This document shows, in pieces, positions 1 through 4,957 of a stretch of DNA of 6,789 nucleotides. The translations under genes were made by a program, and so were the position numbers. Source of the DNA: Candidatus Gastranaerophilales bacterium (GTDB lineage Bacteria > Cyanobacteriota > Vampirovibrionia > Gastranaerophilales > Gastranaerophilaceae). The notes beneath the pieces were generated by a model, which was not told where the DNA came from, made no database searches, and saw nothing but the letters and a program-made list of their open reading frames with translations. The stretch's first letter is position 1. Every line of letters starts with the position of its first letter. Location: the NCBI GenBank assembly GCA_947625445.1, contig CANQOM010000089.1, positions 1 to 6,789 on the forward strand. Direction: 5' to 3'.

Positions 1-661
1 GTTTAGCCGTTTCAACTGAGCGTGGATGAAGAACATTAGCACCAACTCTTGCAAGTTCAAGCATTTCTTCGTAAGAAATCATATCTGTTTTTTGAATGTT
101 AGGAACAATTCTCGGGTCTGTAGCGTAAACACCTTCAACATCAGTATAAATATCGCATCTGTCAGCTTTGAGAGCTGCTGCTATAGCAACTGCAGACGTA
201 TCGGAACCACCTCTGCCCAGAGTTGTAATTTCACCTTCAGGTGTTACACCTTGGAATCCTGCTACAACTATTATATTCCCTTCTTGTAAATACTTATTCA
301 GTTTCTCTGTTTTTATATCTACAATTCTTGCTTTTGAATGAATGCATTCTGTTATAATACCTACCTGTTGCCCGTTCATACTCACAGCTTTATATCCTTG
401 AGATTGAATAGCCATAGATAGTAAAGCTATGGAAACTTGTTCTCCGGTCGATAAAAGCATATCCATTTCTCTGGAATCAGGAGTGGGGGTAACTTCTTTT
501 GCAAGTTTTATCAGATAATCAGTTGTATGTCCCATTGCAGATACAACAACTACAACATCATTCCCTTTATTTTTTTCTCTTATGACTGCTTTTGCCACGT
601 TATGTATTTTGGCAGGATCGGCTACAGATGTGCCTCCGAATTTTTGTACTATTATTCCCAC
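1..661 (-). CDS. lysC: Aspartate kinase, N-terminal catalytic part (cut by window edge)
   Basis: This enzyme phosphorylates aspartate with ATP to give aspartyl-4-phosphate, the first committed step towards lysine/diaminopimelate, threonine and methionine; it is cytoplasmic. About 220 codons are visible, covering most of the amino-acid-kinase fold. The signatures appear in order: KFGGTS at residues 7-12 (ATP/phosphate loop), LLSTGEQVS near residue 89, TTLGRGGSDTSA near residue 161 (substrate-binding loop), TDVEGVYATDPR near residue 188, and GANVLHPRSVE close to the left edge. The C-terminal ACT domains that bind allosteric lysine or threonine lie outside the window, so its feedback type cannot be read. 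I start it at the GTG at 661-659 because the family N-terminus aligns there and an AAAGGA Shine-Dalgarno sits 10 nt upstream. It begins 4 nt after the TAA of the TPR gene, so it is probably cotranscribed with it. The identification is very secure. Confidence 0.96.
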   Translation of the reverse strand, partial: MGIIVQKFGGTSVADPAKIHNVAKAVIREKNKGNDVVVVVSAMGHTTDYLIKLAKEVTPTPDSREMDMLLSTGEQVSIALLSMAIQSQGYKAVSMNGQQVGIITECIHSKARIVDIKTEKLNKYLQEGNIIVVAGFQGVTPEGEITTLGRGGSDTSAVAIAAALKADRCDIYTDVEGVYATDPRIVPNIQKTDMISYEEMLELARVGANVLHPRSVETAK

Positions 662-665
662 TTTT

Positions 666-2375
666 TTATTGTCCTTTATTAATGTTCAATGTATTGTTAA
701 TATAAATATTTATATTCTGAGGTGTAAAATCTTTAAACTCATGTGAGTTTATTTTTTCCTCATATAATTTCAGCATGTTTTCATTATAATTCGACGGATT
801 ATTATCCACAAGTATTTTATAAGAAAGAAAAGACAAATATATAAATAAACTTTTTTGTTGTTCTTCTTCAGGCAAAGAATATAAAGTGCTTAATGCATCC
901 TGAGGCATATTAAGATTTATATATGCATGAGCTTTTATATATTTTATTTCTTTATTTTCAGGATATTTTTCCGATAAGATATCTGCTTTTTCTATTGCAT
1001 CTTTATATAATCCTGCTTTTAGACTTGTTAGAGCGTATATTAATAATACTTTTTGTGAGTTTCGATTAATTTGATATGCACTTCTAATTTTTCTTAATGC
1101 CTCTTTTATATTGTCAATGTGTAATAAACTTACAGTATTATTTATTATTGCCTCTAAATGATTGGGATAATAATCAGTTGTTTTCGTATAATATTCAATA
1201 CTCTTTTTTATTCTGCCCTGTTTAAAATAACAATTTGCAATGTAGAAATATAAGTAAGCCTTATCAATAGAAAGATTTATTGCATTAAAAAATGTGTTTA
1301 TGGCTTTTTCATAGTCTTTTTTAAAGTAATAAACCATTCCTAATTCAGAAATGGCATTTGAATTTTTATTATCAGAATTAATTGATTTAATAAGAAGTTC
1401 TTGTGCAATATCATAATTGTTTTCTTTTACATAACAACTTCCAAGTCTGTATAATGCAGAAGAATCATAAGGTTTTTTATCAAGAGCTTTATTTATTTTT
1501 TCTTTTGCTTCTTCAATCATATTATTATTTAATAATGTTATACCCCAGGCAAGATATAACTCATAATTATCAATCCCTTTTTTTATTGCGTTGTTAAAAA
1601 GTTCTAAAGCTTTTTCAGTCTTATTTAAGGAAATATAATTTTGTGCCTGCAGAAGATAAACAGAAGGATTTTCAGGTGTTTGCAACATCGCACGCTGAGC
1701 ATATTCGGTTACTGCAGGGTAATTATTTTCTTTTTTGTAGCATAAAGCTAAATAATAGTTAAGGTTTTTATAATTAGGATAAAGTAATTCCAATTGTTTA
1801 AATTCAAGAAAGGCATTTGTAATATCATCCGTTTCAAAAAACATGACTCCTAAAAGAAAATATATATGAGGGTTTGACATATTTAAAAATTTAGATTTTT
1901 TAAGCATTTCAATAGCTTTTAATTTACGGTTTGTTTTTGCATATAAAATGCCATAATTAAGATAAACTTCATAGTCTGAAGGTGAGAGTTTCATGGCTTT
2001 TTTAAGCATGTCTTCAGCTTCATCAAACCTGTTTTGTGCAACATAAATACTGCTTAAAACAGAATAAGTATAGGAATTTTGAGTATCTCTTCTGATAGCT
2101 TCTTTTAATATATCTTCAGATTTATCAAATTGTTTTAATTTCGCATAAATAATACCGAGACTAATACAGGGTTTTGGGTTGTTATCGTGCATCATAACTG
2201 CAGTTTCAAGTTTTTCTTTTGCACTGTCAAAATCTTTAATATTAGCAAGGTAAATCCCCCAGTTAGTATATGCAAAAGAAGGTATCTCAATATTGTTTGA
2301 AACTTTTTTATATTGAGTTGTATAGTCATCCAGTTGTTTAATTTTGTTTAGTATTTGCCGAAAAAAGTTTATCAT
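666..2375 (-). CDS. Tetratricopeptide-repeat (TPR) protein, about 14 repeats
   Basis: A 569-residue protein built almost entirely of TPR units, helical hairpins that form a superhelical scaffold for binding other proteins. From about residue 33 to 505 the repeat period is a strict 34 residues. The position-8 small residue (G or A) recurs at 40, 74, 142, 176, 210, 244, 278, 312, 346 and 380, and the unit at 101-134 shows the classic late alanine and proline. This gives about 14 units with only a one-residue slip near residue 168. The N-terminus is amphipathic rather than hydrophobic; I see no signal peptide, membrane segment or catalytic domain, so it is probably cytoplasmic. The last 60 residues are non-repetitive and rich in Asn and Ile. 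Its ATG overlaps the phosphatase TGA (ATGA, 4 bp), which implies translational coupling, and lysC follows 4 nt after its stop. The function is unknown; a protein-interaction or assembly role is inferred from the fold alone. Confidence 0.9.
   Translation of the reverse strand: MINFFRQILNKIKQLDDYTTQYKKVSNNIEIPSFAYTNWGIYLANIKDFDSAKEKLETAVMMHDNNPKPCISLGIIYAKLKQFDKSEDILKEAIRRDTQNSYTYSVLSSIYVAQNRFDEAEDMLKKAMKLSPSDYEVYLNYGILYAKTNRKLKAIEMLKKSKFLNMSNPHIYFLLGVMFFETDDITNAFLEFKQLELLYPNYKNLNYYLALCYKKENNYPAVTEYAQRAMLQTPENPSVYLLQAQNYISLNKTEKALELFNNAIKKGIDNYELYLAWGITLLNNNMIEEAKEKINKALDKKPYDSSALYRLGSCYVKENNYDIAQELLIKSINSDNKNSNAISELGMVYYFKKDYEKAINTFFNAINLSIDKAYLYFYIANCYFKQGRIKKSIEYYTKTTDYYPNHLEAIINNTVSLLHIDNIKEALRKIRSAYQINRNSQKVLLIYALTSLKAGLYKDAIEKADILSEKYPENKEIKYIKAHAYINLNMPQDALSTLYSLPEEEQQKSLFIYLSFLSYKILVDNNPSNYNENMLKLYEEKINSHEFKDFTPQNINIYINNTLNINKGQ
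672..677 (-). promoter_or_regulatory. Shine-Dalgarno that fixes the lysC GTG start
   Basis: On the minus strand AAAGGA lies 10 nt before the GTG at 661-659. It is inside the last codons of the upstream TPR gene. It supports a non-ATG start for lysC and suggests that ribosomes finishing the TPR gene can reinitiate here. Confidence 0.65.
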
Positions 2376-2833
2376 TCAAGTAAATCCGCAATTTCTCTTA
2401 TAGCTCCGTTTCCTCCGTGAGCTTTTGTTATTTGTATGTTTGTTAGTTTTTTTACACTTTCATGCGCATTTGGAACTGTTAGAGGATGTGAAACGTATTG
2501 TAAACATTCAATGTCGTTTATATCATCTCCAATATATATTGTATTTTCTTTTGTAATTGAATTTTTATGAAGTAATTCTTTAAGAATGTTAATTTTTTTT
2601 CTTTCGTTTTGAAATATATCTATAGACGGAAATTTTTCTTTTAAAATATCAATAGCTATAGATTTTTCACCTGAAATTATGGCGAATTTAATTCCCTTTT
2701 TTAAAATATTGGCAATCGCCATGATATCTTTGTAATCAATTTGTTTTGCGGTTTTTCCGTCAGAGAAAACAAGAAGTTTTCCGTCTGTAAAAATGCCGTC
2801 AAAGTCACTTACTATTAGTTTTACATCTTTCAT
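2372..2833 (-). CDS. kdsC: KdsC-type HAD phosphatase (probable Kdo-8-phosphate phosphatase)
   Basis: A 153-residue, capless HAD-superfamily phosphatase of the KdsC/YrbI type. In that family it removes phosphate from 3-deoxy-D-manno-octulosonate-8-phosphate, giving Kdo for the LPS core; relatives act on sialic-type sugar acids. The visible motifs are the DFDG pair D10 (nucleophile) and D12 with the family TDG at 16-18, ISGE at 53-56 (motif II serine), lysines at 79-80 (motif III), GDDIND at 102-107 (motif IV acids), and a C-terminal GGNGAIRE that matches the family tail. The length is normal. Two details differ from the E. coli type: SGE replaces the usual SGR/TGR, and KDIMA stands where RDGYG-like residues are expected. 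The exact sugar is therefore unproven. An upstream in-frame TTG (2863) would add 10 residues, but it abuts the -10 box, so I prefer the ATG at 2833. It is first in an operon with the TPR gene and lysC. Confidence 0.85.
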   Translation of the reverse strand: MKDVKLIVSDFDGIFTDGKLLVFSDGKTAKQIDYKDIMAIANILKKGIKFAIISGEKSIAIDILKEKFPSIDIFQNERKKINILKELLHKNSITKENTIYIGDDINDIECLQYVSHPLTVPNAHESVKKLTNIQITKAHGGNGAIREIADLLE

Positions 2834-2863
2834 AATTACATACTGCTTAGTCTTTCCATACAA

Positions 2864-2869
2864 ATTATA
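2864..2869 (-). promoter_or_regulatory. -10 box (TATAAT) for the kdsC-TPR-lysC operon
   Basis: A perfect TATAAT lies on the minus strand about 30 nt before the preferred kdsC start. No good -35 is placed at 16-18 bp; the nearest TTG-type hexamer (TTGTAA) is about 21 bp away. Transcription would begin near 2857, which leaves a short leader with no clear Shine-Dalgarno next to the ATG at 2833. Confidence 0.5.
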
Positions 2870-2913
2870 ACATAGGAATTTTAAGAATAGTTACAAAAAA
2901 AATAAAAAATGAC

Positions 2914-3031
2914 TTGATAAATTATTTTGCTTGTGTTTTGATAAAAAAGAACCGTAAGTTATCCTCTTTTAAACTGAAAGTTCGACGGCTGCAATAGTCA
3001 AAATGATTGACATATAGCTAGTTAATTGGAG
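2914..3031 (+). promoter_or_regulatory. rpsP promoter/leader region, with a small hairpin and the rpsP ribosome-binding site
   Basis: Upstream of rpsP there are only weak promoter candidates: TTGATA (2914-2919) with TTTGAT 17 bp on, or TTGATA (2938-2943) with TATCCT 16 bp on. The leader holds a perfect 5-bp hairpin, GTCAAAATGATTGAC (2997-3011). Its right arm also spells a consensus -35 (TTGACA, 3007-3012), but no -10 follows at the proper distance. A GGAG at 3028-3031, 11 nt before the ATG, is the likely ribosome-binding site. Whether the hairpin has a regulatory role is unknown. Confidence 0.35.
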
Positions 3032-3042
3032 AAAAAGACCGC

Positions 3043-3405
3043 ATGGTTAAGATAAGATTAAGAAGATTAGGTTATAAAAAGAATCCTGTATTCAGAATAG
3101 TTGTGCTAAACTCAACTACAAAAAGAGAAGCTGCTCCTATTCAACAATTAGGTTACTATAACCCTAAAACAAAAGAAATGAAATTAGATAAACAATCAGC
3201 TTTAGATTGGATTAAAAAAGGTGCACAACCGACTCAAACAGTTCAATTTTTAATAAATAACTGTGATGACGAAGGAAAATTAAATTACAAGAAGCCTGAA
3301 AAAGAAAAATTATCTAAGAAAGCACAAGCAAAACTTCAGGCAGAAAAAGAAGCAGAAGCTAAAGCAGCTGAAGAAGCAAAAAGTTCTGAAGAAGTTTCTG
3401 CATAA
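3043..3405 (+). CDS. rpsP: 30S ribosomal protein S16 with charged C-terminal extension
   Basis: S16 is a structural protein of the small ribosomal subunit, needed for 30S assembly. Residues 1-80 carry the family pattern from the first residue: MVKIRLRRLGYKKNP, FRIVV at 17-21, LGYYNP at 36-41, then the DWIKKGAQPTQTVQ stretch near 55-68. The total is 120 residues, whereas many S16 proteins have about 80-90. The extra 35-40 residues (from about 81) are a low-complexity Lys/Glu/Ala tail, probably an extended helix or a disordered segment. The start is the ATG with GGAG 11 nt upstream. In many bacteria rpsP is followed by rimM, trmD and rplS; here a strong terminator comes 33 nt after the stop, so it appears to be a single-gene unit. 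The identification is certain; a function for the tail is not known. Confidence 0.97.
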   Translation: MVKIRLRRLGYKKNPVFRIVVLNSTTKREAAPIQQLGYYNPKTKEMKLDKQSALDWIKKGAQPTQTVQFLINNCDDEGKLNYKKPEKEKLSKKAQAKLQAEKEAEAKAAEEAKSSEEVSA

Positions 3406-3438
3406 AATAAATTTTACAGGGAAAGAGAACACTTATTT

Positions 3439-3466
3439 ACCGCTTTTAATAAAGCGGTTTTTTTTT
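3439..3466 (+). terminator. Rho-independent terminator of rpsP
   Basis: An 8-bp perfect stem, ACCGCTTT / AAAGCGGT, closes on a TAAT loop and runs directly into a tract of eight further T residues. This is the clearest intrinsic terminator in the window. It should separate rpsP from mntP. Confidence 0.93.
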
Positions 3467-3482
3467 ATGTTAAAATTTTTAC

Positions 3483-4025
3483 ATGACAGAATACGAAATT
3501 ATATTGTTGGGTATTGCACTTGCATTAGATGCTTTAATAGTCAGTATTTGTTATGGACTTGTAATTTGCAGTTCAAGATTAAAAAATGCATTACTTTTTG
3601 CTTCGGCGTTTGGATTTTTTCAATTTTTGATGCCCGTTATAGGATGGAGTTTTACTATAATCGTATATAATGTTTTAGAAAAATATTCTAAATGGGTTGT
3701 ATTTTTAATTTTTATAATATTGGGATTAAAATTTTTAAAAAGTGCTTTTGAAAAAAAAGAACAAGAAAATATAACATGTGTTAGTATGTGGTGTTTGTTA
3801 TGCTTGGCAATAGCGACAAGTATAGATGCATTTGGAGCAGGTGTTTCCTTAAAATTGTTAAATATCCCGATTCTAAAACCGTCTTTTGAAATAGGTTTTA
3901 TAACTTTTATATTGTCATATACAGGTTTTATACTAGCAGGAATTTTTAAAAAGCTATCCTCAAAAATTGTTGAGATAATTGGAGCAATGTTATTGATATA
4001 TTTAGCTATAAAGGCATTACTGTGA
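3483..4025 (+). CDS. mntP: Manganese efflux pump MntP family
   Basis: A 180-residue, six-helix inner-membrane protein of the MntP (formerly DUF204) family, which exports Mn(II) and so protects against manganese overload. The two internal repeats of the family are visible: LGIALALDALIVSI with D16 in helix 1, and LAIATSIDAFGAGVSL with D115 in helix 4. FQFLMPVIGW at 46-55 matches the family's second helix. Hydrophobic segments lie near residues 4-28, 36-61, 70-87, 101-124, 134-156 and 162-179, and a Lys/Glu-rich loop (88-96) separates the two halves. Length is normal for the family. The ATG has no Shine-Dalgarno; the previous terminator ends only 16 nt earlier, and a TAAAAT box at 3471-3476 would put the transcript start almost on the ATG, so the mRNA may be nearly leaderless. 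The yybP-ykoY manganese riboswitch that precedes some mntP genes is absent; there is no room for it. Confidence 0.93.
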   Translation: MTEYEIILLGIALALDALIVSICYGLVICSSRLKNALLFASAFGFFQFLMPVIGWSFTIIVYNVLEKYSKWVVFLIFIILGLKFLKSAFEKKEQENITCVSMWCLLCLAIATSIDAFGAGVSLKLLNIPILKPSFEIGFITFILSYTGFILAGIFKKLSSKIVEIIGAMLLIYLAIKALL

Positions 4026-4085
4026 GAACCTAAGTTTTAGAAATTCATCTTTTATTGTGATATTTTGAAAAAATAAACAGATTTT

Positions 4086-4116
4086 GATAAAAGCAGTAAA
4101 ACAACTTCTGCTTATC
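4086..4116 (+). terminator. Possible mntP transcript-end hairpin (weak)
   Basis: GATAAAAGCAG pairs with CTGCTTATC as a 9-bp stem with a 2-nt bulge and an 11-nt loop, about 60 nt after the mntP stop. The sequence that follows is A/T-mixed rather than a T tract, so this is at best a poor intrinsic terminator, or simply an mRNA 3' end structure. Confidence 0.3.
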
Positions 4117-4155
4117 TCTAAAAATTTACTCGGAAAGTTTAAAAAATAGTCATAA

Positions 4156-4185
4156 TGTCATGCTGAACTTGTTTGAGCATCTCTA
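4156..4185 (+). repeat. Interspersed palindromic repeat, copy 1
   Basis: The copy begins TGTCATGCTGAACTTGTTTG and ends CATCTCTA. It matches the second copy at 4402-4432 in 28 of 31 aligned columns by hand. Its core (ATGCT..AA, TTG loop, TT..AGCAT) forms a small hairpin with a G-G mismatch. From memory, the core matches a widespread bacterial intergenic repeat whose spurious translation reads CHAELVSAS; this copy would hit a TGA after the valine. It is not a gene. Confidence 0.75.
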
Positions 4186-4220
4186 TTTAAAGATAATTTG
4201 TGCTTATTTAGAATATATAA

Positions 4221-4376
4221 ATTATGAAATAAAAAGAAATATCAAACCTGATACTATGCTTTATGCTTCTCTTACTTCGGCAAGAACTCGCTAAACGACG
4301 CTCGTTTTGATATCGCCTCAGGAAGAGAAGCTACAAAGCTTCGTATATGGTTTTCAATTTCATTTTATTTGACAAT
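4221..4376. repeat. 156-bp imperfect inverted repeat (MITE-like or long hairpin element)
   Basis: The left arm 4221-4281 and the reverse complement of the right arm 4315-4376 align in 47 of 62 columns by hand, with one gap. Matching blocks include AAATAAAA, GAAAT, AAACC, ATAC, GCTTT and the 9-mer GCTTCTCTT. The 33-nt centre (4282-4314) holds its own perfect hairpin, AAACGA-CGC-TCGTTT (4293-4307). The element is non-coding. No target-site duplication is visible at its edges. It could be a decayed miniature transposable element or a transcribed long-stem RNA; the sequence alone does not decide. Confidence 0.7.
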
Positions 4377-4377
4377 G

Positions 4378-4394
4378 TCTGTCATTTTAAACTT
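4378..4394 (+). repeat. Partial tandem copy of the interspersed repeat start
   Basis: TCTGTCATTTTAAACTT here resembles TCTGTCATGCTAAACTT at 4400-4416, with two differences in 17 and a period of 22 bp. It looks like a degenerate or truncated third copy of the palindromic repeat, lying between the inverted repeat and full copy 2. Confidence 0.45.
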
Positions 4395-4401
4395 ACATAT
4401 C

Positions 4402-4432
4402 TGTCATGCTAAACTTGTTTCAGGCATCTCTA
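4402..4432 (+). repeat. Interspersed palindromic repeat, copy 2
   Basis: The copy begins TGTCATGCTAAACTTGTTTC and ends GGCATCTCTA, in the same orientation as copy 1. Relative to copy 1 it has G-to-A and G-to-C changes and one inserted G. It sits 26 bp right of the 156-bp inverted repeat, while copy 1 ends 35 bp to its left, so the pair frames that element. Confidence 0.75.
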
Positions 4433-4515
4433 GATTCTTAGCCCCTAAAATAAATTCAGGGTGATAACTTCAGCCGTTTTAGTGAAATTTGATATACAAG
4501 TCCCATAAAATGGTA

Positions 4516-4544
4516 TTGCTAAATAAAAACTTTTCATGTACTAT
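4516..4544 (+). promoter_or_regulatory. Sigma-70-type promoter of the tRNA-Gly/tRNA-Cys unit
   Basis: TTGCTA (4516-4521) and TACTAT (4539-4544) are separated by exactly 17 bp. The predicted start is near 4551, about 19 nt before the mature 5' end of tRNA-Gly. Spacing and position make this a good candidate. Confidence 0.7.
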
Positions 4545-4569
4545 AAAAAAGAAGCGAAAGTCCAAATAA

Positions 4570-4642
4570 GCGGAAGTAGCTCAGTTGGTAGAGCATCTGC
4601 CTTCCAAGCAGAATGTCGCGGGTCCGAGTCCCGTCTTCCGCT
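4570..4642 (+). tRNA. tRNA-Gly (anticodon UCC)
   Basis: A 73-nt cloverleaf. Acceptor GCGGAAG (4570-4576) pairs with CTTCCGC (4635-4641), and T4642 is the discriminator. The D stem is GCTC/GAGC. The anticodon stem TCTGC/GCAGA holds the loop CTTCCAA with TCC at 4603-4605, which reads GGA and GGN-type glycine codons. The T stem GCGGG/CCCGT contains one G-U pair. The 3' CCA is not encoded and must be added enzymatically. It is the first gene of a two-tRNA unit. Confidence 0.97.
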
Positions 4643-4665
4643 AATTTTTTAAGTTTTGGTTGTGT

Positions 4666-4737
4666 GGCGGCATGGCCAAGTGGTAAGGCAGAAGCCTGCA
4701 AAGCTTTTATCCCCCAGTTCGAATCTGGGTGCCGCCT
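4666..4737 (+). tRNA. tRNA-Cys (anticodon GCA)
   Basis: A 72-nt cloverleaf. Acceptor GGCGGCA (4666-4672) pairs perfectly with TGCCGCC (4730-4736), and the discriminator is T4737, as expected for cysteinyl-tRNA synthetase recognition. The D stem is GCC/GGC. The anticodon stem is GAAGC/GCTTT with one G-U, and the loop CTGCAAA carries GCA at 4698-4700. The T arm is CCCAG-TTCGAAT-CTGGG. CCA is not encoded. It lies 23 bp after tRNA-Gly and is probably cotranscribed. No hairpin terminator follows; only a T-rich stretch lies near 4750-4757. Confidence 0.97.
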
Positions 4738-4797
4738 TATTATTTCGATATTTTTTCTGCTTTGATAAAGTTTCAAATTGTAAAGTTGTGATTTTTA

Positions 4798-4834
4798 TAA
4801 AGATTTCATACTAATGATTGACGAAAAATCTTTA
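4798..4834. repeat. 9-bp inverted repeat just upstream of the pilP-like promoter
   Basis: TAAAGATTT (4798-4806) and AAATCTTTA (4826-4834) are perfect inverted copies separated by 19 bp. The right arm ends 1 bp before the -35 of the next promoter. It could be a binding site for a dimeric regulator, or a chance A/T palindrome; it lacks the T tract of a terminator. Confidence 0.4.
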
Positions 4835-4835
4835 A

Positions 4836-4864
4836 TTGCAATGTAAATTGTTATTATATATAAT
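4836..4864 (+). promoter_or_regulatory. Near-consensus promoter for the pilP-like/pilQ unit
   Basis: TTGCAA (4836-4841), 17 bp, then a perfect TATAAT (4859-4864). Transcription should begin near 4871, leaving a leader of about 87 nt before the ATG at 4958. This is the best promoter in the window, and it shows that the pair is not expressed from a distant upstream pilMNO promoter. Confidence 0.72.
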
Positions 4865-4957
4865 TATAGGAGAAAAGATTTAAAATAATATTTGCCCAAA
4901 TTACTCCATGTGTGTAAAATATATTTAGATACTTATTCGTAATAAAGAGTGAGAGAT

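Larger units (their letters stand above)
4026..4515. other. Gene-free, repeat-filled intergenic region between mntP and the tRNA promoter
   Basis: No open frame of credible coding character exists on either strand here. The region holds a hairpin at 4086-4116, two direct copies of a palindromic interspersed repeat (4156-4185 and 4402-4432), and a 156-bp inverted repeat between them (4221-4376). A small imperfect hairpin (CCCT at 4443-4446 with AGGG at 4458-4461) lies to the right. I see nothing else between 4462 and the promoter at 4516. Confidence 0.7.

Noticed and set aside
26..289. Plus-strand open frame of 87 codons
   Set aside because: It lies wholly antisense to the strongly supported aspartate kinase gene and has no family resemblance.
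1403..1597. Plus-strand open frame of 64 codons
   Set aside because: It is a shadow of the TPR gene; Phe/Leu/Tyr-rich composition reflects the reverse complement of Lys/Asn-rich codons.
3007..3012. TTGACA as the rpsP -35 box
   Set aside because: No acceptable -10 follows at 15-19 bp; the hexamer is better explained as the right arm of the small hairpin at 2997-3011.
3467..3482. yybP-ykoY manganese riboswitch before mntP
   Set aside because: Only 16 nt separate the rpsP terminator from the mntP ATG, far too little for that aptamer.
3467..3670. Plus-strand open frame of 67 codons starting in the terminator tail
   Set aside because: It overlaps mntP in another frame, whereas the mntP frame has full family motifs.
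4156..4432. CRISPR array or tandem-repeat locus
   Set aside because: There are only two full repeat copies, separated by a structured 216-bp stretch; no regular spacers and no cas genes are seen.
4534..4776. Minus-strand open frame of 80 codons with HPDSNWG and DGTRTRD motifs
   Set aside because: It is the antisense translation of the two tRNA genes, a well-known source of false proteins; both cloverleaves are complete.
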